Both the position numbers and the translations under genes were made by a program. A stretch of DNA of 64,000 bases, taken from Arcticibacter pallidicorallinus (lineage in GTDB: Bacteria; Bacteroidota; Bacteroidia; Sphingobacteriales; Sphingobacteriaceae). Under the pieces are notes generated by a model. The model ran no database searches and had not been told where the DNA came from. It was given only the letters and a program-made list of their open reading frames with translations. The first letter of the stretch is position 1; every line of letters starts with the position of its first letter. Below, piece by piece: positions 53,101 to 62,714 of the stretch. The DNA lies in contig NZ_PVTH01000011.1 in NCBI RefSeq assembly GCF_003002875.1, positions 1 to 64,000 on the forward strand. The letters run 5' to 3'.

Positions 53101-55662
53101 CTACTCTTTAGTAGAATCCTTGTCACCTTCAGGCAACTGAGGCTCTTTCTTCTTCTTGGAAGGAGTTGCTTTCGGAGCTATTGTAATAGCGTCCGTTTCC
53201 TTGTTATAATCCACTTCCATCACCTGACCTTCTGCCAGCTCGCCCTTAAGAATCTCCTCGGCGATAGGGTCTTCCAGGTACTTCTGGATAGCTCTCTTAA
53301 GCGGACGGGCACCAAATTGTGAGTCGTAACCCTTTTCAGAGATAAACTCCTTAGCTCCGTCAGTAAGAGAGATTTCATAACCAAGCGCATTGATCCTGGA
53401 GAACAGAGAAGTAAGCTCAATATCGATAATCTTGAAGATGTTTTCTTTAGACAACGAATTGAACACGATCACGTCATCAATACGGTTCAGAAACTCAGGC
53501 GCAAAGGCTCGCTTCAAAGCATTTTCAATAACACCTCGGGAGTGTGTATCCGCCTGTGATGATTTTGCAGTTGTCGTAAAACCAACTCCCTGACCAAAGT
53601 CCTTCAACTGTCTGGCACCGATGTTCGATGTCATGATGATGATGGTATTACGGAAATCCACCTTGCGACCCAAGCTATCTGTAAGCTGACCTTCGTCCAA
53701 CACCTGCAAAAGGATATTGAACACATCAGGGTGAGCTTTCTCAATCTCATCAAGGAGTACAACCGAGTATGGCTTGCGACGAACTTTCTCAGTCAGTTGA
53801 CCTCCTTCTTCGTATCCCACATATCCCGGAGGCGCTCCCACCAATCGGGATACCGCGAATTTCTCCATATACTCACTCATGTCTATCTGAATCAGTGAAT
53901 CCTCACTGTCAAACATAAACCTCGCGAGTTCCTTCGCTAACTCCGTCTTACCTACTCCTGTAGGACCAAGGAAAATGAATGAGCCGATAGGTTTCTTAGG
54001 ATCTTTCAATCCTGCCCTTGTCCGCTGAATAGCTTTCGTTAACTTCTTAATCGCATCGTCCTGTCCGATGATCCTTCCGGCCATCAGTTCAGGCATAGAT
54101 AGTAACTTCTGACTGTCTGTTTGCCCCACACGCTGTACAGGAATGCCGGTCATCATAGAAACTACCTCGGCTACGTTATCTTCAGAAACAGTATACCTCT
54201 TGGTTTTGGTTTCCGCTTCCCAGGCACCTTTGGCCCGTTCCAGTTCTTCAAGCAGATGTTTCTCGGTATCTCGTAGCTTCGCCGCTTCTTCGTATTTCTG
54301 ACTGCGTACCACCCTATTTTTTTCAACCTTGATCTCTTCGATCTTCTGCTCAATATCGATAATCTCCTGAGGGACGTGAATATTGGTCAGGTGAACCCTC
54401 GATCCAGCCTCATCCAGAGCGTCAATCGCCTTGTCAGGCAAGAAGCGGTCAGTAATATATCTCGATGTTAAACTAACACAAGCATTGATTGCCTCTGGGG
54501 TATAAGTCACACCGTGGTGTTCTTCATACTTCTCTTTAATTCTGTTCAAAATCTCAATGGTTTCGTCCGGAGTTGCCGGCTCCACCATCACTTTCTGGAA
54601 ACGGCGGTCTAAAGCTCCATCCTTCTCGATGTACTGACGGTACTCATCCAGTGTCGTGGCACCCACGCATTGAATTTCGCCACGTGCCAGCGCTGGCTTG
54701 AACATATTAGACGCATCCAGTGAGCCTGAAGCTCCGCCTGCGCCCACTATCGTATGAATCTCATCAATGAACAGAATCACGTCCGGAGACTTTTCCAGTT
54801 CATTCATAACGGCTTTCATACGCTCTTCAAACTGACCGCGATATTTGGTTCCCGCTACCAGAGAAGCAAGATCCAGAGTAACCACACGCTTGTTAAACAA
54901 CACACGTGAGACCTTACGCTGTACAATCCTCAGTGCAAGACCCTCTGCTATTGCAGATTTACCAACCCCGGGTTCCCCTATCAGAATAGGGTTATTTTTC
55001 TTTCTCCGGGATAAAATTTGCGATACCCTTTCGATTTCCTTGTCTCTCCCAACAATAGGATCGAGTTTACCTTCCTCCGCGGCCTTGGTAAGATCACGGC
55101 CAAAGTTGTCCAGAACAGGAGTCTTTGATTTAATGTCCGATACTTTCTTTGGCTGACTGAACGAAGATTCTTCCTCACGAAAGTCATCGTCTCCCGCAGC
55201 AGAGCCTGATGCCTCATCTCTGAAACCGTCTCTGTTCTGTTCTACCTCTGCCTTGAATATATCGTAGTTGATGTTGTATTGCATCAGTATCTGAGATGCG
55301 ATATTATCATCATCCCTCAAAATTGATAACAACAAGTGTTCTGTACCAATCACATCACTCTTGAAGATTTTCGCCTCCAGGTAAGTGATCTTTAAAACTT
55401 TTTCAGCCTGCTTGGTTAAGGGAATATTTCCCAGATTTGCAGTAGTGCCAGAAGTTCCTTTAACCGCGTCTTCAATAGTCCTGCGCAAACGCGCGGTGTC
55501 TACCGTGAGTGATTTCAAAACCTTTATAGCCATACCATCTCCCTCACGGATTAAACCAAGCAACAAATGCTCTGTACCGATGTAATCGTGCCCTAAGCGA
55601 AGAGCTTCCTCTCTGCTATATGAAATAACGTCTTTGACACGGGGTGAAAATTTAGCTTCCAT
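53101..55662 (-). CDS. clpC: ATP-dependent Clp protease ATPase subunit ClpC
   Basis: An 853-aa AAA+ unfoldase feeding ClpP. N-terminal Clp-N repeats (about 1-145: KFSPRVKDVISYSREEALRL), first AAA+ module with GEPGVGKS and VILFIDEIHTIVGAG, a UvrB/UvrC-like UVR motif inside the middle domain (KYEEAAKLRDTEKHLLEELE), second AAA+ module with GPTGVGKTELAKEL, and an acidic/Lys-rich C-terminus. The UVR motif and length fit ClpC rather than ClpA or ClpB. It acts in protein quality control; no ctsR or mcsB is found nearby. Confidence 0.94.
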   Translation of the reverse strand: MEAKFSPRVKDVISYSREEALRLGHDYIGTEHLLLGLIREGDGMAIKVLKSLTVDTARLRRTIEDAVKGTSGTTANLGNIPLTKQAEKVLKITYLEAKIFKSDVIGTEHLLLSILRDDDNIASQILMQYNINYDIFKAEVEQNRDGFRDEASGSAAGDDDFREEESSFSQPKKVSDIKSKTPVLDNFGRDLTKAAEEGKLDPIVGRDKEIERVSQILSRRKKNNPILIGEPGVGKSAIAEGLALRIVQRKVSRVLFNKRVVTLDLASLVAGTKYRGQFEERMKAVMNELEKSPDVILFIDEIHTIVGAGGASGSLDASNMFKPALARGEIQCVGATTLDEYRQYIEKDGALDRRFQKVMVEPATPDETIEILNRIKEKYEEHHGVTYTPEAINACVSLTSRYITDRFLPDKAIDALDEAGSRVHLTNIHVPQEIIDIEQKIEEIKVEKNRVVRSQKYEEAAKLRDTEKHLLEELERAKGAWEAETKTKRYTVSEDNVAEVVSMMTGIPVQRVGQTDSQKLLSMPELMAGRIIGQDDAIKKLTKAIQRTRAGLKDPKKPIGSFIFLGPTGVGKTELAKELARFMFDSEDSLIQIDMSEYMEKFAVSRLVGAPPGYVGYEEGGQLTEKVRRKPYSVVLLDEIEKAHPDVFNILLQVLDEGQLTDSLGRKVDFRNTIIIMTSNIGARQLKDFGQGVGFTTTAKSSQADTHSRGVIENALKRAFAPEFLNRIDDVIVFNSLSKENIFKIIDIELTSLFSRINALGYEISLTDGAKEFISEKGYDSQFGARPLKRAIQKYLEDPIAEEILKGELAEGQVMEVDYNKETDAITIAPKATPSKKKKEPQLPEGDKDSTKE

Positions 55663-55848
55663 TTAATAACCTTTCTACGTGTTGAACGTCCTAATGTATC
55701 AATTTGTTTCATCAATACCTTCGGCGCCTTTGTAATAATTTAATCAACAATTACGCCAACTTTTATAAATCAGCACCTTTATCACAAGATAATAAAAAAT
55801 TAGTCCAAAAGACCCGGATTAACGATATTCGCAGATTATTAAGCAATA

Positions 55849-57531
55849 ATGGCAGACGAAAAAATTATCTTTTCAATGGCTGGGGTAAGTAAGATTTACC
55901 CGCCCCAGAAACAGGTCCTCAAGAATATCTACTTGTCTTTTTTCTATGGCGCAAAAATCGGTGTTATCGGCCTCAATGGGTCCGGTAAATCTTCGCTTCT
56001 GAAGATTATCGCCGGACTGGATAAATCCAATCAGGGCGAGGTCGTATTTTCCCCGGGATATAGCGTCGGGTATCTTGCTCAGGAGCCTCAGCTTGATGCT
56101 GAAAAGACTGTAAAAGAAGTCGTGATGGAAGGCGTTGCTGAGATCACCGCTATACTGAACGAGTACGAAGAAATAAACGAAAAATTTGGTCTTCCGGAAG
56201 TCTATGAAGATGCAGACGCTATGGACAAGCTGATGGCCAGGCAGGGTGAGCTTCAGGATCAGATCGATGCCGTTGGCGCATGGGAGCTCGACTCCAAACT
56301 TGAAAGAGCAATGGACGCGCTTAGAACCCCAGACCCCGAGGCGAAAATAGCCACTTTGTCAGGTGGTGAGCGCAGAAGGGTAGCACTTTGTCGCCTTTTA
56401 CTCCAAGAACCGGATGTTTTGCTCCTTGATGAGCCTACCAACCACCTGGACGCCGAGTCGATCGACTGGTTGGAGCAGCACTTGAAGAATTATAAAGGAA
56501 CCGTTATTGCCGTTACCCACGACCGTTATTTCCTGGACAATGTTGCAGGCTGGATCCTTGAACTTGACCGCGGGGAGGGTATTCCATGGAAGGGTAATTA
56601 CTCTTCGTGGCTGGAGCAGAAATCAAAGAGACTTGCCCAGGAAGAGAAAACAGAAAGCAAGCGGCAAAAGACATTAGAAAGAGAGCTGGAATGGGCACGC
56701 ATGGCTCCGAAAGCACGTCATGCCAAATCGAAAGCGCGTTTGGCTAATTACGAAAAAATGGCTTCTGAGGAAACGAAGGAAAGAGAAGAAAAGCTGGAAC
56801 TTTTCATCCCTCCCGGACCACGTCTAGGTAACATCGTAATCGAAGCTCAAAATGTGAGTAAGGCATACGGTGATAAGATACTGTTCGATAACCTGAGCTT
56901 TTCCCTCCCACCGGCGGGTATCGTGGGGATTATCGGCCCAAATGGTGCGGGAAAAACTACCCTGTTCCGACTTATCACCGGACAGGAAACGCCCGATAGC
57001 GGCACTTTCCGCGTAGGTGAAACGGTAGCATTGGGCTATGTAGACCAGATGCACAATGACCTTGATCCCGAAAAATCAGTTTGGGAGAATATTACAGACG
57101 GACAAGAAACCATTCTCCTTGGTAACCGACCGGTAAATTCCAGAGCCTATGTTTCCAAATTCAACTTCAATGGTGCAGACCAGCAAAAGAAGATAGGAGT
57201 AATTTCCGGGGGAGAGCGCAACCGTGTCCATCTGGCCATTACGCTGAAAAAGGACTCAAACGTCCTGCTACTCGATGAGCCAACGAATGATATTGATGTC
57301 AACACCCTCCGTGCGTTAGAAGAAGGCCTCGAAGGCTTTGCCGGCTGTGCGGTGATCATTTCCCACGACAGGTGGTTCCTAGACAGGATCTGTACACACA
57401 TTCTTGCCTTTGAGGGCGATTCACAGGTATATTTCTTTGAAGGAAACTACAGCGATTACGAAGAGAACAGAAAGAAGAGATTAGGGGATACCGGACCTAA
57501 GCGAATTAAATATAAAAAACTAACGTCTTAA
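55849..57531 (+). CDS. ettA: Energy-dependent translational throttle protein EttA (ABC-F)
   Basis: A 560-aa soluble ABC-F ATPase with two nucleotide-binding domains: GLNGSGKSSLLKIIAGLD and LSGGERRRVALCRLL with DEPTNHLDAESIDWLE in the first, GPNGAGKTTLFRLITG and SGGERNRVHLA with DEPTNDIDVNTLR in the second. The arm and the linker (about 240-320, rich in Lys/Glu) are present. EttA binds the ribosomal E site and gates elongation according to ATP/ADP ratio. It ends in a terminator shared with the convergent gene. Confidence 0.94.
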   Translation: MADEKIIFSMAGVSKIYPPQKQVLKNIYLSFFYGAKIGVIGLNGSGKSSLLKIIAGLDKSNQGEVVFSPGYSVGYLAQEPQLDAEKTVKEVVMEGVAEITAILNEYEEINEKFGLPEVYEDADAMDKLMARQGELQDQIDAVGAWELDSKLERAMDALRTPDPEAKIATLSGGERRRVALCRLLLQEPDVLLLDEPTNHLDAESIDWLEQHLKNYKGTVIAVTHDRYFLDNVAGWILELDRGEGIPWKGNYSSWLEQKSKRLAQEEKTESKRQKTLERELEWARMAPKARHAKSKARLANYEKMASEETKEREEKLELFIPPGPRLGNIVIEAQNVSKAYGDKILFDNLSFSLPPAGIVGIIGPNGAGKTTLFRLITGQETPDSGTFRVGETVALGYVDQMHNDLDPEKSVWENITDGQETILLGNRPVNSRAYVSKFNFNGADQQKKIGVISGGERNRVHLAITLKKDSNVLLLDEPTNDIDVNTLRALEEGLEGFAGCAVIISHDRWFLDRICTHILAFEGDSQVYFFEGNYSDYEENRKKRLGDTGPKRIKYKKLTS

Positions 57532-57570
57532 AAAAACAAAGGCGGGCAAAATAAGCCCGCCTTTGTTTTT
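57532..57570. terminator. Bidirectional terminator after ettA
   Basis: AAAAACAAAGGCGGGC / GCCCGCCTTTGTTTTT with a 7-nt loop between ettA and the convergent phosphoesterase gene; the right arm ends within the latter's stop codon. Confidence 0.85.
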
Positions 57571-58630
57571 ATATGATCTGACTTTCGTAAATCAACTTTC
57601 CTTTTTCCAGCTTACCACTGGTATCGAGTGCCCATGCGGACAAATACACCGACCCATCTGTCTCAAACCGCATCTTGAAGAAACCTTTGCTCTTCTGACC
57701 AAACTTCAGATGTTTACCCGATTGCACCACATACTTCACTTTAGACCCCGATCCACTCACTACAAAATGGTTGTTGTCTTTCCGAATATATTGAAGGTTA
57801 TGTTCATGGCCGGCAGCATAGATCAGATTACTATATCTCGCCAAAATCTCTTTCAATTTGGCACGAAGTTTCCGGTACCTGGGATGAGCGACATCTTCAC
57901 GTGCACCCAAAAAGCGGCGGTACAGGGGTATGAGTGAACCAAGACCAGGCAACGGGATCCATGCATCCTGGTCGTAAATGGTCAGTGGAAAGATATGGTG
58001 CTTCAACTTAAACTTGCCACCATGAATTGCATAGCTATAGACGGGATGATGACCGATCACTAAAAGATGCTTCCGGATATTCGCATCCAGAATCCCAACC
58101 AGTCTCTCGAAAAAATCCTCCTCTGACTCGATACCGTCGTAACATTCCGAATTTAACGAACGTACTCCTCTCTGCATCCACCACTGGGTATCAATAGCTA
58201 CCACGGTAATGTTATCGTTGAGATCGAATGTTTCAGGACCGGGACAACCGCCTTTGGGAAACATAACTTTTTTTCCAAATAATTTCTTTAAATATTCATC
58301 TTGCCTCACGATGTACTCGTGACCGTTGTCTCTCCCCTTGTTCCAATCGTGGTTACCCGCAATGAACGCAACCTCTCCATGATAGTCTTTCAGAACTTCA
58401 TAATGCCGATTTAAGATCGCCTCCGAATTTTTACGAAGAATGTTACCGACCGGAGGCAAGCCCCGCGGGTAAACGTTGTCCCCTAAAAACAGTACTGCAG
58501 ACGGCTGCTCCTTGCACAGATGACAGTTCAGCATCCGGAACACCGGGTCGGGTCTGGAGACCGATATGTCACCGGTATCACCGATCAGGAATATTTCATA
58601 AGGCGTATTGGAAGAGGTTTTAAGCGACAT
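57569..58630 (-). CDS. Calcineurin-like metallophosphoesterase
   Basis: A 353-aa protein with the five metallophosphoesterase motifs: GDTGD near 17-21, FLGDNVYPRG, AGNHDWNKG, VIGHHPVYSY and AAGHEHNLQ. They bind two metal ions (Fe/Zn/Mn). The arrangement resembles purple-acid-phosphatase-like enzymes. No signal peptide is seen at the ATG at 58630, so cytosolic location is likely. The natural substrate is not known. It stands alone. Confidence 0.88.
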   Translation of the reverse strand: MSLKTSSNTPYEIFLIGDTGDISVSRPDPVFRMLNCHLCKEQPSAVLFLGDNVYPRGLPPVGNILRKNSEAILNRHYEVLKDYHGEVAFIAGNHDWNKGRDNGHEYIVRQDEYLKKLFGKKVMFPKGGCPGPETFDLNDNITVVAIDTQWWMQRGVRSLNSECYDGIESEEDFFERLVGILDANIRKHLLVIGHHPVYSYAIHGGKFKLKHHIFPLTIYDQDAWIPLPGLGSLIPLYRRFLGAREDVAHPRYRKLRAKLKEILARYSNLIYAAGHEHNLQYIRKDNNHFVVSGSGSKVKYVVQSGKHLKFGQKSKGFFKMRFETDGSVYLSAWALDTSGKLEKGKLIYESQII

Positions 58631-58854
58631 ACCAGGATAACACTCGTAAATAGCCTATTGTTGACGCTAAATAAGAATAGAAGACTTCCCTTTACCGGAT
58701 AAACTCATTTCAGCGCTTGCCGCAATGGAAAAAGGGATTAGATTTGAAAAAAATACAAACTATCCCTCACAAGTGAAGTTTACATACATACACGGGTTCG
58801 AAACAAAACAGTTACGAGCGAAAAGCTTATCAAGTAGAGGATTCTAGAAACACC

Positions 58855-59232
58855 ATGCTGAACTTATACCGCCAGATAATAAGTAATAATCTTAACAACA
58901 CCATCTTTGAGGAACTTCCCGAAGAATGGCTTGAAAAGGTTTCTCCAGAGATAAAAAGCGAATTGATTCACGGCTTTTATAACGCCGGCATACTAACAAT
59001 CAATCTGGCTGATTTTAATCGAAATGGCTTCTACCAGAAAACGGTCAGGCCTCAATTTCGCCACTATTGCGAAAGCCTCTATCTTCAGCTGGGGCCGATT
59101 ATACAGCGCTGTCTCCGACGTATGTTTCTCGGATTCAATGAAAATCTAACCGAATATAAAGTTGTGTTATTTATGGAAGGACATGAAGAAGATCAGTTCG
59201 AACCCATAAAGTTTAATCTCGATATCTTTTAG
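58855..59232 (+). CDS. Small hypothetical protein
   Basis: A 125-aa protein without signal peptide or membrane helix. Helix-rich N-terminus (WLEKVSPEIKSELIHGFYNA) and a C-terminus EGHEEDQFEPIKFNLDIF. I do not recognise a family. It overlaps the convergent histidine kinase gene by four bases at its stop. A 224-bp AT-rich gap precedes it; it may hold a promoter but no consensus was found. Confidence 0.6.
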   Translation: MLNLYRQIISNNLNNTIFEELPEEWLEKVSPEIKSELIHGFYNAGILTINLADFNRNGFYQKTVRPQFRHYCESLYLQLGPIIQRCLRRMFLGFNENLTEYKVVLFMEGHEEDQFEPIKFNLDIF

Positions 59233-61175
59233 ATCCCTTTTAAGGTAAAACAGAATTCTGCACCCTTACCAGACCCAGCGTTGACCCAAATACGGCCACC
59301 GTTTGCTGAAACGAACTCCTTACATAACATCAGGCCAATTCCTGTCCCCTGCTCACCGTTGGTGCCTTCTGCCTTTAAACTAAAGGTCTCAAATAACTGT
59401 GCGGCATCCAACTCTTCCATTCCCTTCCCATAATCCCTTACTGAAAAGCAAACAAACCCATCGCGGTGTGTTGCACTGATCTCAATGGCGCTATTGGGGT
59501 ACGAAAATTTTATAGCATTGCTCAAAAGATTTCTTAACAAGAAATTAAAGTGATCTATGTCCGCAGATATTTTAAGGTCCGGCGGGATATTACTATCTAT
59601 CCGAATATTTTTCACTGTGCAGGCGGCGAAAAAGAAGTCGCGGGCAATATCAACAGCAGTGGCCACCTCAACAATCTGTTCCTTAACACTAACACCCTGA
59701 ATCTGCGTTCTTCCCCATTCAAGTAACGAGTCCAAAGTAGATAAAGACGCTTCCGTATGTTTTTTTAAGATGTGAGCGACCTCCTTTAATTCCCCGGGCT
59801 TCAATAAATCGTCCTCCATTAACGTCAACATTTGAACTACAGAACCCATTGGACCTCTCAAATCGTGACCGATAATGGAGAAAAGCTTATCTTTAATATG
59901 ATTGGAGACTTTAAGTCGCCTGTTAAATTTTTGCACATTACGCAAAGAGAAAAAGACCACTAACAACAGGACAATCACAAGCACTGCAATCGCAATGCCC
60001 ACATTCCGCTGAAAGGTGGTCTTCCCGCTCAAGGTTTCGAGCGTCTTGATCTGAGCCTCACTTTTTTCCTGGTAGTACTCTGCCTGCATGACTTCTGCAG
60101 CCCGTTTCTTATCCTTACTGAATAAAGAATCGGTTAACGTCCTTAGTTTCTGCGATGCCGTAAAAGCATCCTTATACCTTCCCTGAGCCTGAAATATTTC
60201 GATGTACCCTTCGTATAGTTCTGACACCAGCAGGGAGTGCCCTATATTATTCGCTATGGAAAAAGACTGATCTAACAGTTTAATTGCCTTCTCATAATCC
60301 TTCTTCTCAACATATAATGCGGCAATATTAATCAGTGCCCGTGATTCCTTTTCTGGAAGACGGAGGCTTCTCGCCTTCTCAAGCGACTTCTTGTGAAAAG
60401 CATAGGCTGAATCCCGATAACCCAGGTGCTGGTAAGCATTACCTGCATTCGTCAAGGAGGAAATATAAAGATCCGCATGTTCCGTACTGTCTGCCTCTTG
60501 CAGGCCGATCATAAAATACTTCAGCGCTTCCTTCATATTGCCTTTCTTAGCATGGACCACACCCACGTTATTCCGGAGAGCTACAGATGACTTCTTAGAA
60601 AAATCTTTCGTTATCAGGGCTTGTGCCTTATTATAATACACCAGTGCCTGGTCGAGGTTATCGCTTTTCTCATTTATCAGTCCAAGCTTAATATACGAGT
60701 CAAAAACGCCCTTACTATGATGGATTTTCTCGTAGATCTTTAATCCTTTCAAAACAGAAGCTGTAGCTTCAGGAAATCGACCGCCTTTGCCAGCTATCGT
60801 TCCGAGAGTCAGATAACAAGCTGCAATACCCCGACTATCGTTTATCCGTTCAAATCCCCGGAGCGCGTCTTCCGCGTATTTCTTGGATAATATCAGATCT
60901 CCATGCTCATGATGAACATTCGCCACTTTATTCAGTAAGCCGTATTGTGAAGGTCTGTCTTTAATCGCACGAGCCAGCTCTATCCCCTTTCCGGCATAAA
61001 AAAGAGAAGAATCGTAATCAGAGGAGGAGTGATATTCGGCCAGCCTGGCGTAAATGTTTAGTCTGGCTGAATCAGAGTTCGCTTGACTCAGCTCCCGAAG
61101 TAGGTTGGCGGGCAGCTTGTTCGCATACGCGTAAGCACTTAAAAGTGAAAAACAAACCAGAAGAAACAGCCTCAT
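59229..61175 (-). CDS. TPR-containing sensor histidine kinase
   Basis: A 648-aa membrane kinase: signal peptide (1-18), periplasmic tetratricopeptide repeats (about 25-370; e.g. ALVYYNKAQALI and AYAFHKKSLEKARSLRLPEK), one transmembrane helix (about 393-413), HisKA with phospho-accepting His437 (IIGHDLRGPMGS), and HATPase_c with the N box (NLLSNAIKFS), G1 DYGKGMEE and G2 GTGIGLMLCKEF. No response regulator or target lies nearby, so it is an orphan kinase. TPR-type kinases of this kind are common in Bacteroidota and their signals are mostly unknown. Confidence 0.9.
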   Translation of the reverse strand: MRLFLLVCFSLLSAYAYANKLPANLLRELSQANSDSARLNIYARLAEYHSSSDYDSSLFYAGKGIELARAIKDRPSQYGLLNKVANVHHEHGDLILSKKYAEDALRGFERINDSRGIAACYLTLGTIAGKGGRFPEATASVLKGLKIYEKIHHSKGVFDSYIKLGLINEKSDNLDQALVYYNKAQALITKDFSKKSSVALRNNVGVVHAKKGNMKEALKYFMIGLQEADSTEHADLYISSLTNAGNAYQHLGYRDSAYAFHKKSLEKARSLRLPEKESRALINIAALYVEKKDYEKAIKLLDQSFSIANNIGHSLLVSELYEGYIEIFQAQGRYKDAFTASQKLRTLTDSLFSKDKKRAAEVMQAEYYQEKSEAQIKTLETLSGKTTFQRNVGIAIAVLVIVLLLVVFFSLRNVQKFNRRLKVSNHIKDKLFSIIGHDLRGPMGSVVQMLTLMEDDLLKPGELKEVAHILKKHTEASLSTLDSLLEWGRTQIQGVSVKEQIVEVATAVDIARDFFFAACTVKNIRIDSNIPPDLKISADIDHFNFLLRNLLSNAIKFSYPNSAIEISATHRDGFVCFSVRDYGKGMEELDAAQLFETFSLKAEGTNGEQGTGIGLMLCKEFVSANGGRIWVNAGSGKGAEFCFTLKGI

Positions 61176-61382
61176 TACGCTAAATTCAAGTACACTCTGA
61201 TAGCTTTGCTACCGCGCTACCGGACACCAAGTATAATAGTTTAAGATACAATATCCTACAAAAAATGTAACTTGAATGATAATATTTAACACTACGGATA
61301 AATAATGACGCCTATCATACAAAAACCCGGCTCCTTGTCATTTTTTTTACCCCCCTAACAGGCGATGTTTGTATCAATGATT

Positions 61383-61406
61383 GTTGCTACCCCAAGCAAC
61401 TTTTTT
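61383..61406 (+). terminator. First terminator-like hairpin upstream of mnmA
   Basis: GTTGC / GCAAC stem with an 8-nt loop, followed by six Ts. The stem is short (5 bp), so alone it would be weak. Confidence 0.4.
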
Positions 61407-61422
61407 CATAGGTAGATGTAGG

Positions 61423-61454
61423 GTCAGGCGATTTCATATTGCCTGACTTTTTTT
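61423..61454 (+). terminator. Second terminator hairpin upstream of mnmA
   Basis: GTCAGGC / GCCTGAC stem (extended by G-U and A-U pairs) followed by seven Ts. It would stop plus-strand transcription before the mnmA promoter element at 61503. Confidence 0.65.
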
Positions 61455-61502
61455 ATGCCCATATTTTACAAGCGATTGACCTGCATCAACACATCTTTAA
61501 TT

Positions 61503-61510
61503 TATCTTTG
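61503..61510 (+). promoter_or_regulatory. Putative -7 element of mnmA
   Basis: TATCTTTG matches TAnnTTTG and lies 8 nt before the ATG at 61519. TTGAC at 61476-61480 is 24 nt upstream, longer than the usual spacing. Confidence 0.45.
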
Positions 61511-61518
61511 CCCATATT

Positions 61519-62607
61519 ATGAGTAAGCACGGAAGAATATTAGTGGCAATGAGTGGCGGAGTGGATAGTTCCGTAGCTGCCGTCATGCTGCATGAGCAGG
61601 GATACGAGGTTATAGGTCTTACAATGAAAACCTGGGATTATGCTTCCTCGGGCTCTTCGTCCAAAGAAACCGGATGCTGCAGTCTGGATTCTATCAACGA
61701 TGCCCGGTCATTGGCCGTTGGTTATGGATTCCCTCACTATATCCTGGATATCCGAAGCGAATTCGGTGATTTCGTCATCGACAACTTCGTGGATGAATAC
61801 CTTGCCGGCAGAACCCCTAACCCATGCGTTCTCTGCAATACTCATATTAAATGGGAAGCCCTGCTCAAACGTGCAGATAAACTCGACTGCGAGTTTATCG
61901 CAACGGGCCACTATGCCAATATTCGCTTACAGGATAACGGTCGGCATGTCATATCTAAAGGCCGGGACGAAAACAAGGATCAATCTTATGTTCTTTGGGG
62001 TGTTTCACAAAAGAATCTTGCCCGTACTCAGTTTCCTTTAGGCAGCTTTACCAAAGCCGAGATCAGACAAATGGCGTTGGACATGGGACAAACTGAACTC
62101 GCCAAAAAAGGAGAAAGTTATGAAATCTGCTTTGTGCCCGACAACGATTACCGGTCCTTCTTAAGACATCGTGTAGATGGTCTGGAAGAGAAAGTAGCGG
62201 GCGGAAACTTCGCGCTGAGTGATGGCACCATCGTGGGCCGGCATCAGGGATACCCTTTCTATACTATCGGCCAGCGTAAGGGACTTGGCATAGCGTTCGG
62301 CCATCCTATGTTTGTAACTGAAATACTTCCTGAAAGCAATACCGTGGTTCTGGGTACACAAGAAGAGCTTAAAAAGACCGTAGCCCTGGTGCGCGGCGTC
62401 AATTTGATTAAGTATGAAAGTATACAGGAGCCTATGGAAGCAATCACCAAAATCCGATACAAAGATGCGGGCGCGAACAGTACAATCGTACAGGAAGACG
62501 GCCTGATGAAGGTGGAGTTTCACCATGCGGTATCGGGTATAGCGCCCGGACAGTCGGCTGTGTTCTACGAAGGCAATGACCTTTTGGGTGGAGGTTTTTT
62601 ACTGTAA
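61519..62607 (+). CDS. mnmA: tRNA-specific 2-thiouridylase MnmA
   Basis: A 362-aa enzyme that thiolates U34 of Lys, Glu and Gln tRNAs using ATP and a relayed sulfur. PP-loop SGGVDSS at 12-18, catalytic Cys103 in TPNPCVLCN (with Cys106), and the second active Cys204 in GESYEICFVPDND, all in standard spacing. Length is normal. It is monocistronic; the following gene is topA about 107 bp downstream. Confidence 0.96.
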   Translation: MSKHGRILVAMSGGVDSSVAAVMLHEQGYEVIGLTMKTWDYASSGSSSKETGCCSLDSINDARSLAVGYGFPHYILDIRSEFGDFVIDNFVDEYLAGRTPNPCVLCNTHIKWEALLKRADKLDCEFIATGHYANIRLQDNGRHVISKGRDENKDQSYVLWGVSQKNLARTQFPLGSFTKAEIRQMALDMGQTELAKKGESYEICFVPDNDYRSFLRHRVDGLEEKVAGGNFALSDGTIVGRHQGYPFYTIGQRKGLGIAFGHPMFVTEILPESNTVVLGTQEELKKTVALVRGVNLIKYESIQEPMEAITKIRYKDAGANSTIVQEDGLMKVEFHHAVSGIAPGQSAVFYEGNDLLGGGFLL

Positions 62608-62714
62608 CAGCCTCACTTTACGATCAAAACCCTGTTTTAGATATGGCCAAAACACAATTCAATTTTGCATTGGGGTGATTAATGTCTTTCTTTGCAGAAA
62701 AACCAATCTGCTGA

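Larger units (their letters stand above)
61176..61518. other. Intergenic region with hairpins; possible small RNA
   Basis: 343 bp without a coding frame, between the divergent kinase and mnmA. It contains two terminator-like hairpins on the plus strand (see below) although no plus-strand gene lies within the preceding 2 kb except the one ending at 59232. Segments CGCCT (61310-61315 region)/AGGCG (61361-61365) and ATACAAA/TTTGTAT (61317-61323, 61369-61375 region) can pair in crossing fashion, suggesting a pseudoknot or alternative folds. An RNA ending near 61454 is the simplest reading. Confidence 0.35.

Noticed and set aside
58790-58812. GGGTTCGAAA resembling a tRNA T-loop
   Set aside because: Flanking bases do not form the T-stem, and no acceptor or anticodon arm can be drawn.
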